NCBI GenBank assembly: GCA_944548615.1
Contig: OX155963.1
Location: 20,206,261-20,270,260 of the forward strand
Reading direction: 5' to 3'
DNA length: 64,000 nt
Source of the DNA: Micropterix aruncella
Taxonomy: Eukaryota; Arthropoda; Insecta; Lepidoptera; Micropterigidae
This document shows, piece after piece, positions 11,470-22,624 of the stretch. Made by a program: the position numbers and the translations under genes. Position 1 is the stretch's first letter, and each line of letters starts with the position of its first letter. Under the pieces are notes generated by a model, which saw nothing but the letters and a program-made list of their open reading frames with translations, ran no database searches and was not told the origin of the DNA.

Positions 11470-12217
11470 CTAGCTGACCCGTGCCCACTTTGTTGGGCTG
11501 TAAAACTTTTTACCTGTGATGGAATTATGAGTGTGGTTCGGTTAGTACTGAGTGCTATGATTTATTTCCTGACTGCCAAAAGAAGGGTTATATTTTTACT
11601 GCATATGTATGTATTTGCATGCCAATTTGACTATAATACCGTTATTTGTGAGTGTCTTCTTGTGAGTGTCTTATTTGTAAGTGTATTATTTCTTTAACTA
11701 TTTATGCAGTAAAAGGGGAATTATATGCAGTAAAAGAGGAAAGCCTTTTGTTTTAAACACTTGAGACGATAAATTTACTTATTTTGATAAGAATTCATAA
11801 TTGTTGATAATATGACCAATAAACATGACCTAAAGATTTAAATTATTTTTTTTCATATAAAAATACTACTTTTTGTGACCTAAATATAAAAGTTAGGCAT
11901 ATGCTGTCGTGGCTTTTGTGTACGCATTATCAAGCTCTACAACTTTTCTTTAGAACTTAATCATATATCTCTCATCGTTAAGGCAGCGTTAGTTATAAAC
12001 GTTTTCGTTCGACCGTTTTTTCCGACTTACTTTGGAAATCCGACTATCTCGAAGAAGTCTTTTCATTTTTCGGATTAATATATAGCTTATGACACTTACA
12101 ACTAACGTGGCTTAAAATGGGTAAAAGAATTTTCAAAATCGGTTCAGTAGATCTAGAGATTACTCCCTACAACCTCACAAACTCACAAACTTTACCTCTT
12201 TATAATATTAGTATAGA
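11470..12217 (-). mobile_element. non-autonomous Helitron, full length
   Basis: Minus orientation. The 5' end is TCTATACTAATATTATAAAG (12217 downward). The 3' end is GGGCACGGGTCAGCTAG at 11470, with a GCCCAC/TTGGGC-type hairpin just inside and the CTAG terminus followed by T. The same element occurs at 54967-55696 in the opposite orientation. No Rep/helicase is encoded. The ends are of the kind common in lepidopteran Helitrons. Confidence 0.8.
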
Positions 12218-13178
12218 TAAAGAAATTAACAAAAAAAATATGCAATCTACAATTAAAACATCAAACAAAATATTAAACTAAATTACGCAAACCACAGAAA
12301 TAAATTAAACTCTTATGATGTTTACTGACCGATGTCGCCCAACTAAGCGAAGCTTGTGCTTCAGTAGATGTTGGATTTGGTGAGCTAAATATTTAAACAT
12401 ATCAAACATTTAAGCATTTTTTTGTCTATTTTCAGACGCAATGGCATAAACACAAGGCCGATAGAAACGACCCGTTGTCTTTGACCTGTTGTATGCACGT
12501 GTTGACACCCTTAATTGCTTCTATACTTGCAGCTGAGAAATTGCAATTCGTCTGACTTGATATTGGTCACTGTATAAAGGTAGGGATAGCGAAAAACCTT
12601 ACTCGATACTTGGGTTTCATTATATCATAAGTATGCAACTTTTTGAATCAAAGAATAATAATATCAAAGGACTGCTAAAATTTTAGCTAGTTAATATGTA
12701 GGATTACTTTTATAGGTGGAATCTTTTTCTTAATAACTTACGGAAGGAATCCTCGGGTGCGTGTAAAAAATTGCAATAGATCGGTTTTATTTGATTTCGT
12801 ATTTGTTTCTAAAGCCAAGCGATCTAACATGCGTAACATCACAACATCGGATTTTATCGGCATGTCTGACACAATAGCGAAGGCTAAACTTCGTGTTCTC
12901 GTCCCCAAAAGTTAAGGAAATTTTTCAGGGTCTGCCTCAGAGGGATCAATCGACCGGCGAAGTTTGAGTCCCCGATAGGCACAATCCTAACTTTCGTTGC
13001 CGGCCCCGGCAAAAAACCGCGTCCCGAGAATAGAAACTGAAAACTTTTTATAAAGCGTATCACGGATCATACGAGACGAGAACAAGTCAAGTCGCGTCAC
13101 AGTATACTGTGTTGTCATATTAAATGAGAGAAATGATCGCTTTCGAATCGAGCGAGATTCGACGGTGGATTTCTGTCG
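12218..13178. other. AT-rich cargo, no gene recognised
   Basis: No open frame of note and no repeat family identified by eye, apart from short A/T runs. Confidence 0.4.
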
Positions 13179-13296
13179 ACACTCACAAATAACGTGGCTT
13201 TCTATTGGTAAAAGAATTTTCAAAATCGGTTCAGTAGATCCAGAGATTACTTCCTACAACTTCACAAACATTACCTCTTTATAATATTAGTATAGA
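13179..13296 (-). mobile_element. Helitron 5'-end fragment
   Basis: About 118 bp matching the 5' part of the Helitron at 11470-12217 (shared TTTTCAAAATCGGTTCAGTA and the TCTATACTAATATTATAAAG terminus at 13296 downward). The 3' end is missing. Confidence 0.7.
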
Positions 13297-13517
13297 CTAG
13301 TATAGATAACAATAATTTAATGAAGGTAGAGCGTGGAGAGATGAGTCTGTATCTGTATGCAGCTTTTGATCAAGCGAGCGATACTCAATGACGATGATCA
13401 TCATCGATGCTACTATCGACTGACTGGAAACAATTTCATTATGTAGTCGAACATATCAAACGAATTCGAACCAGCTAGGGTGTAATATCACCGCTAATAC
13501 TAGCTTATATTTTTTAG

Positions 13518-13766
13518 ATGCCGAGGCGATGCTGTGTTCTCGGATACAAATCAAATTATAACTCTGCGTTGAAAACTGGAGAACTTCCCGTTTCAACATT
13601 TTCTTTCCCGAAGGAAGATAATCTTCGTAAGCGATGGACTAGGGCTATTCCACGTTCTAATTGGACGCCGAGCTCTGGTTCGTTTGTATGCAGTAATCAT
13701 TTTACTTCCGAAGAGGTTGTTCGTTCTCAAGAAATGTATATTCTAAAAGTTATGTGTATATTCTAA
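13518..13766 (+). pseudogene. THAP domain fragment with lost zinc ligand
   Basis: ATG at 13518 follows an acceptor-like TATATTTTTTAG. The reading MPRRCCVLGYKSNYNS... through R-W-x-R-A-I-P and W-T-P to the C-x2-H pair in VCSNHF is a THAP (C2CH) DNA-binding domain of about 70 residues, as found at the N-terminus of P-type transposases and their host derivatives. The position normally holding the second zinc Cys (G-C-K) is Tyr (TAC for TGC), which should abolish zinc binding. The frame then ends in a repeated TATATTCTAAAAGT duplication and TAA. No transposase body follows, so this is a decayed exon or orphan fragment. Confidence 0.75.
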
Positions 13767-14477
13767 AAGTCTAGTAGTCTAATATGTAAGTTTAATTTTC
13801 TATTATAAATTATTACTAAGGCACTTCTGTGGGTGTAGGTATGTATTATCGTATTATATTATATTGTCATATATGTTGTAAGCAATAATACTGCTGATAT
13901 TACAATTCATTTAATTTACAATTTTATGTAATTAAAATACTGTTTTATTTATACATTTTATAATATTTTATCTGACATTTTTTACTACTGTTAATTTACA
14001 CTGTCGACTGTATTTGAAATTTTTAAGTAATTGATGACTATAAATTTTACACAAGTCACCGTTTTTTAACCAATGATATAAAATGAAAGTAACAATGTAA
14101 AAACCTACTTAAAATAGTAATATGTTTTTGTTATATAAATTTATTTAAATTAACTCTTAATGTTACCTTAAAAAAAACTACCAAATTAAATTTTTACCAT
14201 AGAACAGCTCTCGTTATTGTTCGATGTTATTGATTTTATGATAAAAATATTATTGTACATAGTTCCTAAGATTTCCTTAATAAAATTTTATATTTGCATT
14301 ACTAAAATGACAACAAAAGGAAATGTTAAATTATTAATTATTAGGCTAAGACAATGTTTTTGTTATGTAATTGTTTTTTTTATGGGTTTAAATAAATAAA
14401 TAAATTAATAAATAAACAGTTACGTGTAAACTTTCTTATTTACTGTAAATAACGCCAGCTGGCGACGATCGCGTTCA

Positions 14478-14506
14478 GTTCTGTCATATAAAATCAATGG
14501 TTCTGT
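14478..14506. mobile_element. 15-bp transposon footprint between 7-bp repeats
   Basis: GTTCTGT (14478-14484), then CATATAAAATCAATG (14485-14499), then GTTCTGT (14500-14506). The 15 bp is CA plus the last 13 bp of the giant element's right terminus (TATAAAATCAATG). This looks like an excision footprint or extreme deletion of a relative, and it independently supports a 7-bp target duplication for this family. Confidence 0.65.
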
Positions 14507-14523
14507 GGTTTGTGATGGGGCGG

Positions 14524-14703
14524 TTACACTCTCGCGCGAGGCGCGAGGCGAGACGCAAAACCATGTCGTAAACAAACGGAACAGAGGCGAAGCTTCTAGC
14601 AAGTTGGTAAACATTTTGTACGCTCGTTAGAAGCTTTGCCTCTGTTCCATTTGTTTACTGATGTGGTTTTGCGTCTCGCCTGGCGCCTCGCGCGAGAGTG
14701 TAA
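14524..14703. mobile_element. hairpin MITE with CGCGAGGCGCGAGG ends
   Basis: About 180 bp, almost one imperfect palindrome. Left arm TTACACTCTCGCGCGAGGC..., right arm GCCTCGCGCGAGAGTGTAA, with an inner stem ACAGAGGC(G/A)AAGCTTCTA. A related GC-rich end (TCGCGCGAGAGTGTAAA) is at about 61936-61954. No clear target duplication and no coding capacity. Confidence 0.7.
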
Positions 14704-14832
14704 ACGCGCTATCAAATGCATCGTTGCCAAATCGTTCACTGCAGCTGCAGAAACGGCGCATTTGCTAAAGACTCCGTTTTTTGTTAGTGTGAGTTTCTAA
14801 AGCTGTTTAATGTGCGTGACTAGGGAAGCGCT

Positions 14833-15315
14833 TACAATAAATACTATCGATAAGATTCTTGAATAAATTAGAATAAAAGTATAAATAAAGCTGAATTAAA
14901 AAAAAATGCTTAAAAAATAGGTTTTTTATTTAAAAAAAACCTATTTTTGTCACAACTAAAGAATGACAGATTCTCGTAATATTAAATGCATTTACAAATA
15001 CTATCGGTATGATTCTTGATTAAATTAGATTAAAAATAAAAGTATTATCAATATAAGGTGTAGTAAAAACTTAATAATGTAAAAATAAGTCTTTTATTTA
15101 AAATAAAACTTTATTTTTATCACAACTAAACTATGTCAGATTCTCGTTAACGCTAGTTACAAATACTATCGACATCATTCTTGATTAAATTAGATTCAAA
15201 ATAAAAGTAATAAATATTAATTAATAATAAAAAAATATATTAAAAAACATGTTTTTTTATTTTAAAAAATCTCTTTTTGTCACAATTAAACAATGTAAGA
15301 TTCTCGTAATATTAT
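14833..15315. repeat. three tandem units of about 160 bp
   Basis: Units start at about 14833, 14993 and 15157. Each has ACAAATACTATCG, GATTCTTGA(T/A)TAAATTAGA, a T-run/A-run inverted stretch, TGTCACAA(C/T)TAAA and AGATTCTCGT. Identity between units is moderate. It is a short satellite-like array inside the giant element's cargo. Confidence 0.75.
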
Positions 15316-16544
15316 TTATTACTATACTAGTTTGGGTGCGCTAATGACCTTTAAATAGCACTAATTTATTATAAAAATTTCTGACGCTCTTTTCTACTAC
15401 AGCGTTCTTCATTTTAAAATGGATTCTTAGCTTGAGATAATTTTCGCAGATCGATTTTATTAGAAGATATGTATGATCTTCAAAAAAACTGAATTCGAGT
15501 TGATGTTCATTTAAACAGCAAAAATAATTTGGTTATTCGATGAGTGCATATCATACAATATCACGTCCCTTATCATTGTATGCACATCTTGGTTTTTAAT
15601 TTTACTATGGTGAATATATACTAAAAATTTACGCAATTTTTTTCACATACTTATGAAATATACATCATCACTCGGGTAAATTAGGCCTCCTTTGTCTTTA
15701 GTCGATGTCAATGATTTTTTCTTGGGGCTTTTTAACCCATATATGCCCGGAACTATTTTGGGATGTTGATTTTGATTATTTTCAGATATGCTTATATTGA
15801 AAAGTCCCTATAACAGTATTAACTACTTTAGGTATATATTATTTTTTGTTAACTAGATATTTTGAGGTGTTCGAAAACGAAACAATGGGCAAATATCCTA
15901 CGTTCGTTACCTATAGGTAATTCAAACCAAGATGTTATAATGAATTTATTTAATGTTTATTATTAATTTCACGTGCAATCTACTAATTCTATCTACAATC
16001 GACTAATTCTATCTACAATCGACTAATTATAAAAACACGAATAAGTCAATAATTTACTACAAAACTTACCCAAATTTACTACAAAAGTATGATACTTGTA
16101 CAAAGATTTACTCAACTGAATAAATACTTTCTTTTTTTCGGGAGACGTGATTTTTGCACGATGCGAACATGACACAACTGGCACTGCTTACTGTTTCAAT
16201 CAAAAGTGTCAATTCAATCAAAAGAGAGTTCAAAGAGAACTCAAAGAAGTTCAATCAAAAGGGAGACAGTTCCGTACTCTTGAGAGAGCTAGCAGTTTTT
16301 TGGATTTTACTGAGCGCCCAAAGGATTTCCGATGCTTTTACGAAAGTACTACTTCTTGTTTCGTTTTCGAATCGCTGGGCATATATGGGTTACCGTTGAT
16401 AAACAGTCTTCACAGACCAGATACCTTTATAAATGTTTTTCATCAAAACATTAGAGCATCTAACACCGACTGGCTGTTATCTTTTGTTGGTCATCTAACA
16501 CCAACTGGGCAGCTATCTTTACTTTCATTTTTTGCGTTTCTTTC
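15316..16544. other. cargo region without recognised gene
   Basis: Contains short dispersed inverted words (CATCTTGGTTT at about 15586 against AAACCAAGATG at about 15927; AACCCATATATGCCC at about 15736 against GGGCATATATGGGTTA at about 16376), suggesting an old MITE. A 133-codon open frame (16147-16548) has no domain that I recognise and a composition like its flanks. Confidence 0.4.
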
Positions 16545-16937
16545 ATAATTCATGCGTTTAATAATGAAAATGCACATCGCTAAAATAAGTGTCCAAGGCT
16601 ATGGATACCGTCATGTTCGCCTCAAAGAGTCATAATAATAACTACATAACCATACTATATTCCAATAATAACTATATAACCGAACGTCAAACCTGTCAGC
16701 TCGCAATATGCTAAGTTAAATATCAGCATCCCTAGATACGGGCGCTCTTGCTCAGTTAGGTATGCGATGAGCCAACGGCTCTTGGTTTAACTTGTTTTTC
16801 CTGCACGTTTTATTGTACTATATACCGAATATCATAGCCATTCGTCTATAAATCATGTTGTTTAAAATAAATAAATGAATAACATAGGAAATAAAGAAAC
16901 TTGGCTCTTTTTACTGTTATTATTCATTCACAAGGTA
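16545..16937 (+). repeat. direct repeat, left copy (longer form)
   Basis: Two blocks, 16545-16637 and 16868-16937, match 22006-22161 (shared CCAAGGCTATGGATACCGTC and CATTCACAAGGTA). The left copy has about 230 bp between the blocks that the right copy lacks. The pair flanks the P-type transposase gene. Confidence 0.7.
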
Positions 16938-17481
16938 ACTATGGGTCCCGTCATTGCGCTAGTCTCTCTCGTGTTAGTATTGTTATACGCGCGGTAGCTC
17001 AGTGGGGAATTAGCTTTAATTACTGTTTTTTTGACCTAGCGAATCGTGGACCTGTTTTTAAATAAATAAACTAAAAGTAAACTAACAAAACTAAAAATAA
17101 TTAACTGGTTATGTAAATTAACGACACTTAAAACATACTTAATAGCGTTCTTATACAGTGTAATAGATTCTCTGATCTGATCACTAAAAACCTTTTTCTT
17201 AGCCAAATTTATTTTTAGAAAAATTGTATAAAAAGTGTTGAGGACGATGCGCTATCTAGCGGTGCGCAAAATATCGGTAATATTGTATATTAGCTATATT
17301 TTACCTATCGATAGATATTCTTATTTACAACGTGGAACGCAGCGTTGCCAAATTTATGTTTACGGGTTGAGATACCGCAAGCAGTGGTGCTCACTGCTCA
17401 CAGATCACAATCGGTGCTAGTGGTGCGAAGTCCTGGATTATATATATTTATTCTGGCCTAGTTTTGAAGTTCGATCGTGAA
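16938..17481. other. upstream region of the P-type transposase gene
   Basis: Contains a CTCF/THAP-like word GCGCTATCTAGCGGTGCGC at about 17249, within about 75 bp that also resemble 38957-39035. A short stretch with a tRNA A-box-like sequence is at about 16990. No clear TATA box or TIR could be assigned. Confidence 0.35.
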
Positions 17482-20400
17482 ATGCCTAATACTTGCTCAT
17501 ATATTTCGTGTAGGATGTCGGGGAGGTCTAATAAAAACATTAAAATGTTTAGATTTCCCATAAAAGACAAAGAGAGGCTTGAACTTTGGATGCGAAATTG
17601 TGGTATGTACCTATTATATTTATGGAATGACTGCAGTATAGGAAACTTTCTATAAAAAAAACTACACACTACACATTATTTCAATGCTAAATTTGAAAGA
17701 AAATAGTGTCGGACATTTGAAATTAGCAATATTTCCTAGCAATATAGCAATAGGAATCAGCGTGGTAAATATAGTCGGGTGACGTTAAAAAATCGACAAT
17801 CTAGGAGAGGTTCCTATTCTACAGTCATAGCATATTTTTAAATAATATACCTACTAAATTACAAAGTAATACGCCAGTCAAGTATTAAAACCTCGATAAA
17901 ATCTCATATTGTGTTGATTTTTCGTTTTGTCTTTTTTAGGAAACGCTTCTCTCTATAAGATCGAACGAGATCTGCTTTTTAATAGATACATTTGTCAAAA
18001 CCATTTCGATAGTACGTCGTTTCGATCGGGCTATGGGGGAAGAATGCTATTAAATGCAACTGCTGTACCTCGTGATTATAAGTCGTCCTCCCAATATACA
18101 GGTTTGTACATGACATAGACAAAATAATTTATAACGACAGCATTGGCTAGCCTTGTCAGCTCGCCTGGAGGTCAGCTGTTCGCGGTTAATACGTAGGGTT
18201 GACATTTACAGATTATCTATCGATTATACTTTAGAACGTTTAGTTTTTAAAAATAAGTGGTAGTAAAAATGTAGGTAGATGAAATGTGTTTTCAGCGTTA
18301 CAAATGTAAAAATATATAGATAAAAACGTATTTAACTTTCCGCAAATCTATGTAGTGCGTACACATTGATTTTTCTCTTTACAGGTAATGCAGAATTAGT
18401 GAGTTCGGCAAATGTATGCAACGAAGACGCAGTGATTTCATTGTTTCCTCCATGGTCCGATTCGAGAAAAGGTACCTTATCTCCTCCGCTGATAGTGCTA
18501 AAGCCCAACAGAGTTTATACTAATAAGACTAAGTTATTAGGATCCCGATCGTCTTGCTCGTCATTTTCCACCAAAAGTAATTTAGATGAAATAATAATAG
18601 TACCAACATCCCCTGTTAAAAATAAACCAATAACAGAAAGCAAATACAAAATTCAGAATATTAAATTAAAGACAAGGTTAAAATCGAAATATGCTCTAAT
18701 TTCCAAATTGAAAAGAAAAGTAAAACTGCTAAGGAACCGCTGCGCTGCCAGCAGTGTATTCGATTCATTCCCGTTCTCCTCAGTCCAATCTAAGACTTTA
18801 GTTAAAATGCAGTTAAAAAGCAACATTCGGCCCTGGTCGGTTAACGAAAAAAATTTTTCCCTCGCTTTATTTTACAAATCTCCAGCGACTTATAACTTTT
18901 TAAGAAATAATAAAATAATATTACCCGCACTATCTACGATTAGGCGATGGATTGGCAATTCGTCATTTCTACCAGGTTTTAATAATGCATATTTAAATCA
19001 AATAAAGAAAAAATTTAGCTCTAAATCTGAAAAAGAGAAAACCTGCATAGTTTGCTTCGACGAAATGGCAATAATGGAACGAATGGAATATTCCAAAAAA
19101 TATGATTTAATAGAGGGCTTTCAGGATCTAGGTGACATGGGTAGGTCAAATAAAACAGCTAAGTATGCTTTAGTTTTTATGGCTAGGGGTATTTATTCTT
19201 GCTGGAAAATAGCAATAGCTTATTTTCTCTCTAGTACAGGAGTTACGTCCAGGAATCTTGTAGATTTAATTAAACAAACTTTATCCAGACTTTTAGAAAC
19301 AGGATTAAAACCAAAAATTATAGTTTGTGATCAGGGCACCAGTAACCAGTCCGCGATGAAAGCATTGAATGTCTCTTGTGAAAATCCGTATTTTCATCAT
19401 GACAACGTTAAGTTTTTTGCAATCTATGACGTTCCACATCTTCTTAAAAGTTTTAGAAATAATTTGCTAACGAAGGACTTCATTCTTGACGGGAAAATAA
19501 TATCCTTTTCTGACGTAAAAAAAGTATACGAAATAGATAAAAATAGTAAAATGTGTAGAGCCATGCCCAAATTAACAGACCGTCATATATATCCAAATTC
19601 TTTTCAAAAAATGAGTGTGAAATTAGCCGCACAAATATTTAGTCATTCTGTAGCTGCCACAATTAAAACTTGTATAGAGACAAAGCAAATTCAAACAGCT
19701 TCAGCAATAAGTACCGCAGATTTTTTAGAATTAATGAATAACTTATTTGATGGCCTAAATAGTAAAACATTAGTTTCAACAAACCCATATGCTTGTGGTT
19801 TATCAGAAAAAAATAGTGTGGTTCTTCAAACATTAACTAAGTCTAAGGAAATAATTACTAATCTTTCAGCGGTAAATTATAAATCTCAAAATGTCAGGCC
19901 TCCTTGTTTTAATGGACTTTTGCAAACGATAGAAGGAATATTGCAGTTTTTTAATAGTGAAAAAGAATTAGGTGCTTTATTTCTACTAACTAATCGTTTG
20001 AACCAAGATGTGCTAGAAAATTTATTTTCTGTATTTCGTCAAAAGGGTGGATATAATCAGAACCCGACAGCTCGTCTCTTCAGGCAAATCTTTAGAAGTC
20101 ACAGCATAAACTCATTGATGAGACAACCAAAATCAGCTAACTGTGAACCGGATCTTGACGTAGTAATTGACATGGAACAAACGGTGGACGAGCCAGACAT
20201 AGAAAATCAACCTCATCTAGCTAATCAAAAACCCAATAGTTCAAACACTCATACCCAAAGCACTAAAATCATTAAAAACATTGAATCGATAGCTTCCAGC
20301 TCAGTAACAACTTTAGAAGATTGCTCAATCACATATTTTTCAGGATATTTAGCGAAAAGGTGTTTAGAAAAATTTCACTGTGAAAGCTGCCATAAAGTAT

Positions 20401-20774
20401 TAATCACTGAAAACCACTTAACAGACAACAGGCAGTTACTGATATTAAGTAAAAATTATGGAGGAATAAATTTAAATAAAACGCTTTTCTTAATTTGCCC
20501 TTCTGCACATTTTATTCAATTTACTACTAGATGCTTAAATATATTCGAAAAAAACTATTACAAAATTTACCATGGTAAAAAAATAAGAAAGCAATTAACA
20601 GATCTTATTAATACAAATATTGACGAAAATCTATTAACTTTCGAAGAATCATGCAAAGAGCACATTCAATTTGTGATTCAGACTTTAGTTATTTGTAAAA
20701 TATTCAAAAATTGTAAATGGAATTCTGAAAAAAACACTAACAAAAAAAAAATTAAAATAGTTCAACATAAATAA
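17482..20774 (+). CDS. P-element-type THAP transposase, three exons, apparently intact
   Basis: Join 17482-17602, 17940-18101, 18385-20774, about 890 aa, all introns phase 1 with GT-AG ends (G|GTATGT ... TTTTTTAG|G; ACAG|GTTTGT ... TTTACAG|G). Residues 1-70 form a C2CH THAP domain: C5 and C10, W36, then C59-Q-N-H62. A basic coiled coil follows at about 181-212. The RNase-H-like catalytic core gives D320 (in C-F-D-E-M), D410 (in V-C-D-Q-G-T) and E639 (in D-V-L-E-N-L-F), with the inserted GTP-binding-type region (Y-D-V-P-H-L-L-K) between the last two. D-to-E spacing is close to that of Drosophila P transposase. A C-x2-C motif (H-C-E-S-C-H) lies near the C-terminus. Cleaves DNA at element ends in the nucleus and rejoins them elsewhere. 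No stop or frameshift interrupts it, unlike its neighbours. A domesticated THAP9-like gene is the alternative, but it lies inside matching TIRs. Confidence 0.88.
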
Positions 20775-21264
20775 TATTTAATAAATATAACATATAATTA
20801 TAATTACAAAAAAGGACATTTTATGCTACATAAAAGAACTAACTTGAAAATCATAAACAACTTTTTTATTGTAGGCCTTTGTTACTGAGTAAAAATCTTA
20901 ATACTTAAAATTTGAACATAAAATCGCTGTTCCTCTGCAACTAAAGCTTAAATTTAATTAAATTGTGGATATTTTTTTTAGATTGATATTAATAATATCT
21001 CTACAGTAGCAGCTAATATTAGTAAATCTCTACATCAGCATCCAATATTAATAATAACTACACCATTTTTTTTATTTGATGTACAGTTGTCCCAAAATAT
21101 TCCCGTGTGCTAAAAACACGCTGTACCTTTACCTATTTTCCGAAGTTAAAGCTTGCCAAAAAAGTAAAATAAATAATTAAATACTTTATAGGCAAATATA
21201 TTTATGTTTTCTTGTTTACTAATCCACATGTTCGTTCAGTTTGCGATCAAATCACATAATTAAT
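20775..21264. other. 3' flank of the transposase gene
   Basis: AT-rich. Near-duplicate phrases (CTCTACAGTAGCAGCTAATATTA and CTCTACATCAGCATCCAATATTA) at about 21000-21050. No gene seen. Confidence 0.4.
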
Positions 21265-21518
21265 TTAACCCTTCAGGCCTCGGTCCCTCAGCCGATTAAC
21301 AAGTTGATGTCCCAAAAAATTTTAGTAAAAATTAGTAAAAAAAATGAATTATGACACTGTTTCACCGAAACATTAATTACTGCCAAACCACTGTATCCAT
21401 AATTAAAATAAAACATATTAACATAATGAAACATAATAAAATAAAATAAATTAAAACGGGGCCGTCACGCTGAATCGTGTCTTGGCCGATATCAGCCAAT
21501 CGGGGCTCTAGGGGTTAA
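21265..21518. mobile_element. possible piggyBac-like MITE (TTAA flanks)
   Basis: TTAACCCTTCAGGCCTCGG on the left and GGGGCTCTAGGGGTTAA on the right form short inverted ends inside TTAA sites (21265-21268, 21515-21518), about 254 bp. TTAA targets fit piggyBac or KolobokTTAA types. The TIRs are imperfect and the call rests only on them. Confidence 0.4.
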
Positions 21519-22005
21519 TAAAACAATGTCTTATTAATTTAACTATAAAGCACTTATTTTCATTATATGTTAACAAAGCATTCGATGCAAAATAGACTAT
21601 TTTCATGTAGTAAATAACATAATTTGTTTATAGGAAAAAAAATCACGCACTACTCATTTATTTATTTTTTTTTTCATGTACCTCCCTACATACTACACGA
21701 AAATGAGCGGAGTTCATGTCCGAACTAAGGTCTGACTGGGAGTATTTTTCATTGTCGTAAATCGTCACTGTTTATCCATATATTGTACATATTATTAAAT
21801 TTAAGATATTTTGTTGTGTTATTTAAAGATAAGTATAATATTTCATTACGATATCATATTTAATTTTGCTTACGGTATCTCCGGTTTGTTTTAAGAGGAG
21901 TTTCCTATCCGGACTTTGACGCTCTCATTGATTGGTGGATTAATGTGAATAACCACGTTATTGTTTTTTAAATTTGTATTTTTTTAGATCCATTTCATTT
22001 AAATA

Positions 22006-22161
22006 TAATTCTTGCGTTTAATAATATAAATGCACATCACTAAAATAAGTGTAAGCGTCCAAGGCTATGGATACCGTCATGTTCTCCTCAAAGAGTCATA
22101 ATAACATAGAAAATAAAGAAAATTGGCTCATTTTACTGTTATTAATCATTCACAAGGTACC
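22006..22161 (+). repeat. direct repeat, right copy (shorter form)
   Basis: Matches 16545-16637 and 16868-16937 fused together. The 5.4 kb between the copies holds the P-type gene. Confidence 0.7.
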
Positions 22162-22242
22162 TGGTTTTCGTATTTAGAGAATTACGCAACGTCCTTTTTA
22201 ATAAATCCCTAAAAATGGTTTACATGGACCTATTTCAGGGTT

Positions 22243-22390
<148 letters not shown>

Positions 22391-22624
22391 ATTATTAATT
22401 GCAAGAGAATTATTAATCGTATCAACATACTGGGATTTTTGTGTAAAGTTTAGAATAGGTAGGTATATTCTCTAACGGAATTCAGTTTCCTTCAGCGGCT
22501 TAAATTCGGCGTGGACGAGTAATTTTGTATACCTATGCTCCCCTAAACTGTTTTGCGGAAGGATTATTATTAAAGCCCCCCAGTGATCTAACTGCACCAA
22601 AAAATAACTCTAACAAAAAGCTTA

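Noticed and set aside
12987..13223. 78-codon minus frame overlapping the Helitron fragment
   Set aside because: Spans a TE boundary with no domain, so chance.
16147..16548. 133-codon open frame with an overlapping 81-codon frame
   Set aside because: No recognisable domain, composition like its flanks, and overlapping frames equally open. Likely chance.
16980..17060. tRNA-like GCGCGGTAGCTCAGTGGGGA
   Set aside because: Only an A-box-like 5' quarter. No anticodon arm, T-arm or acceptor pairing follows, so no tRNA gene is called.
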